NCBI GenBank assembly: GCA_964036045.1
Contig: OZ038399.1
Location: 18,621,670 to 18,685,669, forward strand
DNA: 64,000 nt
DNA from: Eutreptiella sp. 'Long Island Sound 2002'
Lineage: Eukaryota; Euglenozoa; Euglenophyceae; Eutreptiales; Eutreptiaceae
Direction: 5' to 3'
Translations under genes and position numbers: made by a program
The notes under the pieces: model-generated
Seen by the model: the letters and a program-made list of their open reading frames with translations, nothing else
Told to the model about the DNA's origin: nothing
Database searches by the model: none
In this document: piece after piece, positions 14,026-27,700 of the stretch
How positions within the stretch are numbered: the first letter of the stretch is position 1
How the letters are laid out: the number at the start of each line of letters is the position of its first letter

Positions 14026-15859
14026 GAACCTCACATTTGCGCACACGGGCAAATTCGGGCAAATTCTCTGCTACAGGTGCGACGTGGTTCGTATGGTACA
14101 CGAACAGCATGATGCAGCTTGTTCTGGCCAGAGGGTTGAGTGGTCGCGATATGGGCAACACCAATTTGAAATGGGCATTGTGCGGGCACGTACTGTTCAG
14201 TTCAACCTGAAAATAGCGTCACTCGTGTGCAAGGGAGCCTGAACCTCACATTTGCACACACGGGCAAATTCGGGCAAATTCTCTGCTACATGTGCGAGGT
14301 GGTTCGTATGGTACACGAACATCATGATGCACCTTGTTTTGACCAGGGGGTAGAGTGGTCGAGATATGGGCAATACCAATTTGGAATGGTCATTGTGCGG
14401 GCACGCACTGTTCAGTTCAACCTGAAAATAGCGTCCTTCACGTGCAAGGGAGCCTAAACCTCACATTTGCACACACGGGCAAATTCGAGCAAATTCTCTG
14501 CTACAGCTGCGACGTGGTTCGTATGGTACACGAACAGCATGATGCAGCTTGTTCTGGCCAGAGGGTTGAGTGGTCGCGATATGGGCAACACCAATTTGAA
14601 ATGGGCATTGTGCGGGCACGTACTGTTCAGTTCAACCTGAAAATAGCGTCAGTCGTGTGCAAGGGAGCCTGAACCTCACATTTGCACACACGGGCAAATT
14701 CGGGCAAATTCTCTGCTACATGTGGGAGGTGGTTCGTATGGTACACAAACATCATGATGCACCTTGTTTTGACCAGGGGGTTGAGTGGTCGAGATATGGG
14801 CAATACCAATTTGGAATGGTCATTGTGCGGGCACGCACTGTTCAGTTCAACCTGAAAATAGCGTCCTTCACGTGCAAGGGAGCCTAAACCTCACATTTGC
14901 ACACACGGGCAAATTCGGGCAAATTCTCTGCTACACGTGCGACCTGGTTCATATGGTACACGAACAGCATGATGCAGCTTGTTCTGGCCTAAGGGTTGAG
15001 TGGTCGAGATATGGGCAATACCAATTTGAAATGGGCATTGTGCGGGCACGTACTGTTCGGTTCAACCTGGAAATAAGGTTATTCGCGTGCAAGGGAGCCT
15101 GAACCTCACATTTGCGCACACGGGCAAATTCGGGCAAATTCTCTGCTACACGTGCGGGGTCGTTCGTATGGTACACGAACATCATGATGCACCTTGTTTT
15201 GGCCGGAGGGTTGAGTGGTTGTGATATGGGCAATACCAATTTGAAATGGGCATTGTGCGGGCACGTACTGTTCAGTTCAACCTGAAAATAGCGTCATTCG
15301 CGTGCAAGGGAGCCTAAAGCCCAGATTTGCGCACACGGGCAAATTTGGGCAAATTCTCTGCTACACGTGCGATGTGGTTCGTATGGTACACGAACAACAT
15401 GCTGCAGCTTGTTCTGGCCAGAGGGTTAAGTGGTCGAGATATGGGCAATACCAATTTGAAATCGGCATTGTGCGGGCACGTACTGTTCGGTTCAACCTGG
15501 AAATAAGGTTATTCGCGTGCAAGGGAGCCTGAACCTCACATTTGCGCACACGGGCAAATTCGGGCAAATTCTCTGCTACACGTGCGGGGTGGTTCGTATG
15601 GTACACGAACATCATGATGCACCTTGTTTTGGCCAGAGGGTTGAGTGGTCGAGATATGGGCAATACCAATTTGAAATGGTCATTGTGCGGGCACGCACTG
15701 TTCAGATCAACCTGAAAATAGCGTCCTTCGCGTGCAAGGGAGCCTAAACCTCACATTTGCACACACGGGCAAATTCGGGCAAATTCTCTGCTACACGTGC
15801 GACGTGGTTCATATGGTACGCGAACAGCATGATGCACCTTGTTCTGGCCGGAGGGTTGA

Positions 15860-18800
15860 GTGGTTGTGATATGGGCAATACCAATTTGGAATGGTCATTG
15901 TGCGGGCACACACTGTTCAGTTCAACCTAAAAATAGCGTCCTTCACGTGCAAGGGAGCCTAAACCTCACATTTGCACACACGGGCAAATTCGGGCAAATT
16001 CTCTGCTACACGTGCGATGTGGTTCGTATGGTACACGAACAACATGCTGCAGCTTGTTCTGGCCAGAGGGTTAAGTGGTCGAGATATGGGCAATACCAAT
16101 TTGAAATTGGCATTGTGCGGGCACGTACTGTTCGGTTCAACCTGGAAATAAGGTTATTCGCGTGCAAGGGAGCCTGAACCTCACATTTGCACACACGTGC
16201 AAATTCGGGCAAATTCTCTGCTACACGTGCGACGTGGTTCGTATGGTACACGAACAGCATGATGCACCTTGTTTTGGCCAGAGGGTTGAGTGGTCGCGAT
16301 ATGGGCAACACCAATTTGAAATGGGCATTGTGCGGGCACGTACTGTTCAGTTCAACCTGAAAATAGCGTCACTCGTGTGCAAGGGAGCCTGAACCTCACA
16401 TTTGCACACACGGGCAAATTCGGGCAAATTCTCTGCTACATGTGCGAGGTGGTTCGTATGGTACACGAACATCATGATGCACCTTGTTTTGACCAGGGGG
16501 TTGAGTGGTCGAGATATGGGCAATACCAATTTGGAATGGTCATTGTGCGGGCACGCACTATTCAGTTCAACCTGAAAATAGCGTCCTTCACGTGCAAGGG
16601 AGCCTAAACCTCACATTTGCACACACGGGCAAATTCGGGCAAATTCTCTGCTACAGCTGCGAGTGGTTCGTATGGTACACGAACAGCATGATGCAGCTTG
16701 TTCTGGCAAGAGGGTTGAGTGGTCGCGATATGGGCAACACCAATTTGAAATGGGCATTGTGCGGGCACGTACTGTTCAGTTCAACCTGAAAATAGCGTCA
16801 GTCGTGTGCAAGGGAGCCTGAACCTCACATTTGCACACACGGGCAAATTCGGGCAAATTCTCTGCTACATGTGCGAGGTGGTTCGTATGGTACACGAACA
16901 TCATGATGCACCTTGTTTTGACCAGGGGGTTGAGTGGTCGAGATATGGGCAATACCAATTTGGAATGGTCATTGTGCGGGCACGCACTTTTCAGTTCAAC
17001 CTGAAAATAGCGTCCTTCACGTGCAAGGGAGCCTAAACCTCACATTTGCACACACGGGCAAATTCGAGCAAATTCTCTGCTACAGCTGCGACGTGGTTCG
17101 TATGGTACACGAACAGCATGATGCAGCTTGTTCTGGCCAGAGGGTTGAGTGGTCGCGATATGGGCAACACCAATTTGAAATGGGCATTGTGCGGGCACGT
17201 ACTGTTCAGTTCAACCTGAAAATAGCGTCAGTCGTGTGCAAGGGAGCCTGAACCTCACATTTGCACACACGGGCAAATTCGGGCAAATTCTCTGCTACAT
17301 GTGCGAGGTGGTTCGTATGGTACACGAACATCATGATGCACCTTGTTTTGACCAGGGGGTTGAGTGGTCGAGATATGGGCAATACCAATTTGGAATGGTC
17401 ATTGTGCGGGCACGCACTGTTCACTTCTACCTGAAAATAGCGTCCTTCACGTGCAAGGGAGCCTAAACCTCACATTTGCACACACGGGCAAATTCGGGCA
17501 AATTCTCTGCTACACGTGCGACGTGGTTCGTATGGTACACGAACAGCATGATGCAGCTTGTTCTGGCCGGGGGGTTGAGTGGTCGCGATATGGGCAACAC
17601 CAATTTGAAATGGGCATTGTGCGGGCACGTACTGTTCAGTTCAACCTGAAAATAGCGTCAGTCGTGTGCAAGGGAGCCTGAACCTCACATTTGCACACAC
17701 GGGCAAATTCGGGCAAATTCTCTGCTACATGTGCGAGGTGGTTCGTATGGTACACGAACATCATGATGCACCTTGTTTTGACCAGGGGGTTGAGTGGTCG
17801 AGATATGGGCAATACCAATTTGGAATGGTCATTGTGCGGGCACGCACTGTTCACTTCTACCTGAAAATAGCGTCCTTCACGTGCAAGGGAGCCTAAACCT
17901 CACATTTGCACACACGGGCAAATTCGGGCAAATTCTCTGCTACACGTGCGATGTGGTTCGTATGGTACACGAACAACATGCTGCAGCTTGTTCTGGCCAG
18001 AGGGTTAAGTGGTCGAGATATGGGCAATACCAATTTGAAATCGGCATTGTGCGGGCACGTACTGTTCGGTTCAACCTGGAAATAAGGTTATTCGCGTGCA
18101 AGGGAGCCTGAACCTCACATTTGCGCACACGGGCAAATTCGGGCAAATTCTCTGCTACACGTGCGGGGTGGTTCGTATGGTACACGAACATCATGATGCA
18201 CCTTGTTTTGGCCAGAGGGTTGAGTGGTCGAGATATGGGCAATACCAATTTGAAATGGTCATTGTGCGGGCACGCACTGTTCAGATCAACCTGAAAATAG
18301 CGTCCTTCGCGTGCAAGGGAGCCTAAACCTCACATTTGCACACACGGGCAAATTCGGGCAAATTCTCTGCTACACGTGCGACGTGGTTCATATGGTACGC
18401 GAACAGCATGATGCACCTTGTTCTGGCCGGAGGGTTGAGTGGTTGTGATATGGGCAATACCAATTTGGAATGGTCATTGTGCGGGCACACACTGTTCAGT
18501 TCAACCTAAAAATAGCGTCCTTCACGTGCAAGGGAGCCTAAACCTCACATTTGCACACACGGGCAAATTCGGGCAAATTCTCTGCTACACGTGCGATGTG
18601 GTTCGTATGGTACACGAACAACATGCTGCAGCTTGTTCTGGCCAGAGGGTTAAGTGGTCGAGATATGGGCAATACCAATTTGAAATTGGCATTGTGCGGG
18701 CACGTACTGTTCGGTTCAACCTGGAAATAAGGTTATTCGCGTGCAAGGGAGCCTGAACCTCACATTTGCGCACACGGGCAAATTCGGGCAAATTCTCTGC

Positions 18801-21800
18801 TACACGTGCGACGTGGTTCGTATGGTACACGAACAGCATGATGCACCTTGTTTTGGCCAGAGGGTTGAGTGGTCGCGATATGGGCAACACCAATTTGAAA
18901 TGGGCATTGTGCGGGCACGTACTGTTCAGTTCAACCTGAAAATAGCGTCACTCGTGTGCAAGGGAGCCTGAACCTCACATTTGCACACACGGGCAAATTC
19001 GGGCAAATTCTCTGCTACATGTGCGAGGTGGTTCGTATGGTACACGAACATCATGATGCACCTTGTTTTGACCAGGGGGTTGAGTGGTCGAGATATGGGC
19101 AATACCAATTTGGAATGGTCATTGTGCGGGCACGCACTATTCAGTTCAACCTGAAAATAGCGTCCTTCACGTGCAAGGGAGCCTAAACCTCACATTTGCA
19201 CACACGGGCAAATTCGGGCAAATTCTCTGCTACAGCTGCGAGTGGTTCGTATGGTACACGAACAGCATGATGCAGCTTGTTCTGGCAAGAGGGTTGAGTG
19301 GTCGCGATATGGGCAACACCAATTTGAAATGGGCATTGTGCGGGCACGTACTGTTCAGTTCAACCTGAAAATAGCGTCAGTCGTGTGCAAGGGAGCCTGA
19401 ACCTCACATTTGCACACACGGGCAAATTCGGGCAAATTCTCTGCTACATGTGCGAGGTGGTTCGTATGGTACACGAACATCATGATGCACCTTGTTTTGA
19501 CCAGGGGGTTGAGTGGTCGAGATATGGGCAATACCAATTTGGAATGGTCATTGTGCGGGCACGCACTGTTCAGTTCAACCTGAAAATAGCGTCCTTCACG
19601 TGCAAGGGAGCCTAAACCTCACATTTGCACACACGGGCAAATTCGAGCAAATTCTCTGCTACAGCTGCGACGTGGTTCGTATGGTACACGAACAGCATGA
19701 TGCAGCTTGTTCTGGCCAGAGGGTTGAGTGGTCGCGATATGGGCAACACCAATTTGAAATGGGCATTGTGCGGGCACGTACTGTTCAGTTCAACCTGAAA
19801 ATAGCGTCAGTCGTGTGCAAGGGAGCCTGAACCTCACATTTGCACACACGGGCAAATTCGGGCAAATTCTCTGCTACATGTGCGAGGTGGTTCGTATGGT
19901 ACACGAACATCATGATGCACCTTGTTTTGGCCAGAGGGTTGAGTGGTCGAGATATGGGCAATACCAATTTGAAATGGTCATTGTGCGGGCACGCACTGTT
20001 CAGATCAACCTGAAAATAGCGTCCTTCGCGTGCAAGGGAGCCTAAACCTCACATTTGCACACACGGGCAAATTCGGGCAAATTCTCTGCTACACGTGCGA
20101 CGTGGTTCATATGGTACGCGAACAGCATGATGCACCTTGTTCTGGCCGGAGGGTTGAGTGGTTGTGATATGGGCAATACCAATTTGGAATGGTCATTGTG
20201 CGGGCACACACTGTTCAGTTCAACCTAAAAATAGCGTCCTTCACGTGCAAGGGAGCCTAAACCTCACATTTGCACACACGGGCAAATTCGGGCAAATTCT
20301 CTGCTACACGTGCGATGTGGTTCGTATGGTACACGAACAACATGCTGCAGCTTGTTCTGGCCAGAGGGTTAAGTGGTCGAGATATGGGCAATACCAATTT
20401 GAAATTGGCATTGTGCGGGCACGTACTGTTCGGTTCAACCTGGAAATAAGGTTATTCGCGTGCAAGGGAGCCTGAACCTCACATTTGCGCACACGGGCAA
20501 ATTCGGGCAAATTCTCTGCTACACGTGCGACGTGGTTCGTATGGTACACGAACAGCATGATGCACCTTGTTTTGGCCAGAGGGTTGAGTGGTCGCGATAT
20601 GGGCAACACCAATTTGAAATGGGCATTGTGCGGGCACGTACTGTTCAGTTCAACCTGAAAATAGCGTCACTCGTGTGCAAGGGAGCCTGAACCTCACATT
20701 TGCACACACGGGCAAATTCGGGCAAATTCTCTGCTACATGTGCGAGGTGGTTCGTATGGTACACGAACATCATGATGCACCTTGTTTTGACCAGGGGGTT
20801 GAGTGGTCGAGATATGGGCAATACCAATTTGGAATGGTCATTGTGCGGGCACGCACTATTCAGTTCAACCTGAAAATAGCGTCCTTCACGTGCAAGGGAG
20901 CCTAAACCTCACATTTGCACACACGGGCAAATTCGGGCAAATTCTCTGCTACAGCTGCGAGTGGTTCGTATGGTACACGAACAGCATGATGCAGCTTGTT
21001 CTGGCAAGAGGGTTGAGTGGTCGCGATATGGGCAACACCAATTTGAAATGGGCATTGTGCGGGCACGTACTGTTCAGTTCAACCTGAAAATAGCGTCAGT
21101 CGTGTGCAAGGGAGCCTGAACCTCACATTTGCACACACGGGCAAATTCGGGCAAATTCTCTGCTACATGTGCGAGGTGGTTCGTATGGTACACGAACATC
21201 ATGATGCACCTTGTTTTGACCAGGGGGTTGAGTGGTCGAGATATGGGCAATACCAATTTGGAATGGTCATTGTGCGGGCACGCACTGTTCAGTTCAACCT
21301 GAAAATAGCGTCCTTCACGTGCAAGGGAGCCTAAACCTCACATTTGCACACACGGGCAAATTCGAGCAAATTCTCTGCTACAGCTGCGACGTGGTTCGTA
21401 TGGTACACGAACAGCATGATGCAGCTTGTTCTGGCCAGAGGGTTGAGTGGTCGCGATATGGGCAACACCAATTTGAAATGGGCATTGTGCGGGCATGTAC
21501 TGTTCAGTTCAACCTGAAAATAGCGTCAGTCGTGTGCAAGGGAGCCTGAACCTCACATTTGCACACACGGGCAAATTCGGGCAAATTCTCTGCTACATGT
21601 GCGAGGTGGTTCGTATGGTACACGAACATCATGATGCACCTTGTTTTGACCAGGGGGTTGAGTGGTCGAGATATGGGCAATACCAATTTGGAATGGTCAT
21701 TGTGCGGGCACGCACTGTTCACTTCTACCTGAAAATAGCGTCCTTCACGTGCAAGGGAGCCTAAACCTCACATTTGCACACACGGGCAAATTCGGGCAAA

Positions 21801-24741
21801 TTCTCTGCTACACGTGCGACGTGGTTCGTATGGTACACGAACAGCATGATGCAGCTTGTTCTGGCCGGGGGGTTGAGTGGTTGGGATATGGGCAATACCA
21901 ATTTGAAATCGGCATTGTGCGGGCACGTACTGTGAAGTTCAACCTGAAAATAGCGTCATTCCCGTGCAAGGGAGCCTAAAGCCCACATTTGCGCACACGG
22001 GCAAATTCGGGCAAATTCTCTGCTACACGTGCGACGTGGTTCGTATGGTACATGAACAGCATGATGCAGCTTGTTCTGGCCGGGGGGTTGAGTGGTTGGG
22101 ATATGGGCAATACCAATTTGAAATGGGCATTGTGCGGGCACGTACCGTGAAGTTCAACCTGAAAATAGCGTCATTCGCGTGCAAGGGAGCCTAAAGCCCA
22201 CATTTGCGCACACGGGCAAATTCGGGCAAATTCTCTGCTACACGTGCGACGTGGTTCGTATGGTACATGAACAGCATGATGCAGCTTGTTCTGGCCAGAG
22301 GGTTGAGTGGTCGCGATATGGGCAATACCAATTTGAAATGGGCATTGTGCGGGCACGTACTGTTCAGTTCAACCTGAAAATAGCGTCAGTCGTGTGCAAG
22401 GGAGCCTGAACCTCACATTTGCACACACGGGCAAATTCGGGCAAATTCTCTGCTACATGTGCGAGGTGGTTCGTATGGTACACGAACATCATGATGCACC
22501 TTGGTTTGACCAGGGGGTTGAGTGGTCGAGATATGGGCAATACCAATTTGGAATGGTCATTGTGCGGGCACGCACTGTTCAGTTCAACCTGAAAATAGCG
22601 TCCTTCACGTGCAAGGGAGCCTAAACCTCACATTTGCACACACGGGCAAATTCGGGCAAATTCTCTGCTACACGTGCGACCTGGTTCATATGGTACACGA
22701 ACAGCATGGTGCAGCTTGTTCTGGCCCGAGGGTTGAGTGGTCGAGATATGGGCAATACCAATTTGAAATCGGCATTGTGCGGGCACGTACTGTTCGGTTC
22801 AACCTGGAAATAAGGTTATTCGCGTGCAAGGGAGCCTGTACCTCACATTTGCGCACACGGGCAAATTCGGGCAAATTCTCTGCTACACGTGCGGGGTGGT
22901 TCGTATGGTACACGAACATCATGATGCACCTTGTTTTGGCCGGAGGGTTGAGTGGTTGTGATATGGGCAATACCAATTTGAAATGGGCATTGTGCGGGCA
23001 CGTACCGTTCAGTTCAACCTGAAAATAGCGTCATTCGCGTGCAAGGGAGCCTAAAGCCCAGATTTGCGCACACAGGCAAATTTGGGCAAATTCTCTGCTA
23101 CACGTGCGATGTGGTTCGTATGGTACACGAACAACATGCTGCAGCTTGTTCTGGCCAGAGGGTTAAGTGGTCGAGATATGGGCAATACCAATTTGAAATC
23201 GGCATTGTGCGGGCACGTACTGTTCGGTTCAACCTGGAAATAAGGTTATTCGCGTGCAAGGGAGCCTGAACCTCACATTTGCGCACACGGGCAAATTCGG
23301 GCAAATTCTCTGCTACACGTGCGGGCTGGTTCGTATGGTACACGAACATCATGATGCACCTTGTTTTGGCCGGAGGGTTGAGTGGTTGTGATATGGGCAA
23401 TACCAATTTGAAATGGGCATTGTGCGGGCACGTACTGTTCCGTTCAACCTGAAAATAGCGTCATTCGCGTGCAAGGGAGCCTAAAGCCCAGATTTGCGCA
23501 CACGGGCAAATTCGAGCAAATTCTCTGCTACATGTGCGATGTGGTTCGTATGGTACACGAACAACATGCTGCAGCTTGTTTTAGCCAGAGGGTTAAGTGG
23601 TCGAGATATGGGCAATACCAATTTGAAATCGGCATTGTGCGGGCACGTACTGTTCGGTTCAACCTGGAAACAAGGTTATTCGCGTGCAAGGGAGCCTAAA
23701 CCTCACATTTGCACGCACGGGCAAATTCGGGCAAATTCTCTGCTACACGGGCGACGTGGTTCATATGGTACGCGAACAGCATGATGCACCTTGTTCTGGC
23801 CGGAGGGTTGAGCGGTTGTGATATGGGCAATACCATTTTGGAATGGTCATTGTGCGGGCACGCACTGTTCAGTTCAACCTAAAAATAGCGTCCTTCACGT
23901 GCAAGGGAGCCTAAACCTCACATTTGCACACACGGGCAAATTCGGGCAAATTCTCTGCTACACGTGCGATGTGGTTCGTATGGTACACGAACAACATGCT
24001 GCAGCTTGTTCTGGCCAGAGGGTTAAGTGGTCGAGATATGGGCAATACCAATTTGAAATCGGCATTGTGCGGGCACGTACTGTTCGGTTCAACCTGGAAA
24101 TAAGGTTATTCGCGTGCAAGGGAGCCTGAACCTCACATTTGCGCACACGGGCAAATTCGGGCAAATTCTCTGCTACACGTGCGACGTGGTTCGTATGGTA
24201 CACGAACAGCATGATGCAGCTTGTTCTGGCCAGAGGGTTGAGTGGTCGCGATATGGGCAACACCAATTTGAAATGGGCATTGTGCGGGCACGTACTGTTC
24301 AGTTCAACCTGAAAATAGCGTCACTCGTGTGCAAGGGAGCCTGAACCTCACATTTGCACACACGGGCAAATTCGGGCAAATTCTCTGCTACATGTGCGAG
24401 GTGGTTCGTATGGTACACGAACATCATGATGCACCTTGTTTTGACCAGGGGGTTGAGTGGTCGAGATATGGGCAATACCAATTTGGAATGGTCATTGTGC
24501 GGGCACGCACTATTCAGTTCAACCTGAAAATAGCGTCCTTCACGTGCAAGGGAGCCTAAACCTCACATTTGCACACACGGGCAAATTCGGGCAAATTCTC
24601 TGCTACAGCTGCGAGTGGTTCGTATGGTACACGAACAGCATGATGCAGCTTGTTCTGGCAAGAGGGTTGAGTGGTCGCGATATGGGCAACACCAAATTGA
24701 AATGGGCATTGTGCGGGCACGTACTGTTCAGTTCAACCTGA
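15860..24741 (+). repeat. Higher-order region carrying four copies of a 214-bp deletion monomer
   Basis: A one-base deletion (GCTGCGAGTGG in place of GCTGCGACGTGG) occurs at about 16,660, 19,239, 20,958 and 24,612. Spacings are 2,579, 1,719 and 3,654 bp, each one base short of a multiple of 215 as expected if the deletion monomer travels inside each copied block. Flanking monomers are copied too: the unit beginning 15,860 recurs at 18,439 and 20,158, including the GGGCACACACTG variant. Confidence 0.85.
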
Positions 24742-27700
24742 AAATAGCGTCAGTCGTGTGCAAGGGAGCCTGAACCTCACATTTGCACACACGGGCAAAT
24801 TCGGGCAAATTCTCTGCTACATGTGCGAGGTGGTTCGTATGGTACACGAACATCATGATGCCCCTTGTTTTGACCAGGGGGTTGAGTGGTCGAGATATGG
24901 GCAATACCAATTTGGAATGGTCATTGTGCGGGCACGCACTGTTCAGTTCAACCTGTAAATAGCGTCCTTCACGTGCAAGGGAGCCTAAACCTCACATTTG
25001 CACACACAGGCAAATTCGGGCAAATTCTCTGCTACACGTGCGACGTGGTTCGTATGGTACACGAACAGCATGATGCAGCTTGTTCTGGCCGGAGGGTTGA
25101 GTGGTTGTGATATGGGCAGTACCAATTTGAAATGGGCATTGTGCGGGCAGGTACTGTTCAGTTCAACCTGAAAATAGCGTCCTTCGCGTGCAAGGGAGCC
25201 TAAAGCCCAGATTTGCGCACACGGGCAAATTCGGGCAAATTCTCTGCTACACGTGCGATGTGGTTCGTATGGTACACGAACAGCATGATGCAGCTTGTTC
25301 TGGCCGGAGGGTTGAGTGGTTGGGATATGGGCAATACCAATTTGAAATGGGCATTGTGCGGGCACGTACTGTGAAGTTCAACCTGAAAATAGCGTTATTC
25401 GCGTGCAAGGGAGCCTAAAGCCCACATTTGCGCACACGGGCAAATTCGGGCAAATTCTCTGCTACACGTGCGACGTGGTTCGTATGGTACACTAACAGCA
25501 TGATGCAGCTTGTTCTGGCCAGAGGGTTGAGTGGTCGCGATATGGGCAATACCAATTTGAAATCGGCATTGTGCGGGCACGCACTGTTCAGTTCAACCTG
25601 AAAATAGCGTTCTTCGCGTGCAAGGGAGCCTAAACCTCACATTTGCACACACGGGCAAATTCGAGCAAATTCTCTGCTACAGGTGCGACGTGGTTCGTAT
25701 GGTACGCGAACAGCATGATGCACCTTGTTCTGGCCGGAGGGTTGAGTGGTTGTGATATGGGCAATACCAATTTGAAATGGGCATTGTGCGGGCACGTACT
25801 GTGAAGTTCAACCTGGAAATAAGGTTATTCGCGTGCAAGGGAGCCTGAACCTCACATTTGCGCAGACGGGCAAATTCGGGCAAATTCTCTGCTACACGTG
25901 CGGGGTGGTTCGTATGGTACACGAACATCATGATGCACCTTGTTTTGGCCAGAGGGTTAAGTGGTCGAGATATGGGCAATACCAGTTTGAAATCGGCATT
26001 GTGCGGGCACGTACTGTTCAGTTCAACCTGAAAATAGCGTCCTTCGCGTGCAAGGGAGCCTAAACCTCACATTTGCACACACGGGCAAATTCGAGCAAAT
26101 TCTCTGCTACACGTGCGACGTGGTTCGTATGGTACGCGAACAGCATGATGCACCTTGTTCTGGCCAGAGGGTTGAGTGGTTGTGATATGGGCAATACCAA
26201 TTTGAAATGGGCATTGTGCGGGCACGTACGGTGAAGTTCAACCTGAAAATAGCGTCCTTCGCGTGCAAGGGAGCCTAAACCTCACATTTGCACACACGTG
26301 CAAATTCGGGCAAATTCTCTGCTACACGTGCGACGTGGTTCGTATGGTACACGAACATCATGATGCACCTTGTTTTGGCCAGAGGGTTGAGTGGTCGAGA
26401 TATGGGCAATACCAATTTGAAATTGTCGTTATGCGGGCACGCAGTGTTCAGTTCAACCTGAAAATAGCGTCATTCGCGTGCAAGGGAGCCTAAAACCCAC
26501 ATATGCGCACACGGGCAAATTCGAGCAAATTCTCTGCTACAGGTGCGACGTGGTTCGTATGGTACACTAACAGCATGATGCAGCTTGTTCTGGCCAGAGG
26601 GTTGAGTGGTCGAGATATGGGCAATACCAATTTGAAATGGGCATTGTGCGGGCACTTACTGTTCAGTTCAACCTGGAAATAGCGTCATTCGCGTGCAACG
26701 GAGCCTGAACCTCACATTTGCACACACGTGCAAATTCGGGCAAATTCTCTGCTACACGTGCGACGTGGTTCGTATGGTACGCGAACAGCATGATGCACCT
26801 TGTTCTGGCCGGAGGTTTGAGTGGTCGAGATATGGGCAATACCAATTTGAAATCGGCATTGTGCGGGCACGTACTGTGAAGTTCAACCTGAAAATAGCGT
26901 CATTCGCGTGCAAGGGAGCCTAAAACCCACATATGCGCACACGGGCAAATTCGAGCAAATTCTCTGCTACAGGTGCGACGTGGTTCATATGGTACACGAA
27001 CATCATGATGCAGCTTTGTCTGGCCTGAGGGTTGAGTGGTCGAGATATGGGCAGTACCAATTTGAAATGGGCATTGTGCGGGCACGTACTGTGAAGTTCA
27101 ACCTGAAAATAGCGTCATTCGCGTGCAAGGGAGCCTAAAGCCCAGATTTGCGCACACGGGCAAATTCGGGCAAATTCTCTGCTACACGTGCGACGTGGTT
27201 CGTATGGTACATGAACAGCATGATGCAGCTTGTTCTGGCCAGAGGGTTGAGTGGTCGCGATATGGGCAACACCAATTTGAAACGGGCATTGTGCGGACAC
27301 GTAATGTTCAGTTCAACCTGAAAATGGCGTCACTCGTGTGCAAGGGAGCCTGAACCTCACATTTGCACACACGGGCAAATTCGGGCAAATTCTCTGCTAC
27401 ATGTGCGAGGTGGTTCGTATGGTACATGAACATCATGATGCAGCTTGTTTTGACGAGGGGGTTGAGTGGTCGAGATATGGGCAATACCAATTTGAAATGG
27501 GCATTGTGCGGGCACGTACTGTTCAGTTCAACCTGAAAATAGCGTCATTCGCGTGCAAGGGAGCCTAAAGCCCAGATTTGCGCACACGGGCAAATTCGGG
27601 CAAATTCTCTGCTACACGTGCGATGTGGTTCGTATGGTACACGAACATCATGATGCACCTTGTTTTGACCAGGGGGTTGAGTGGTCGAGATATGGGCAAA

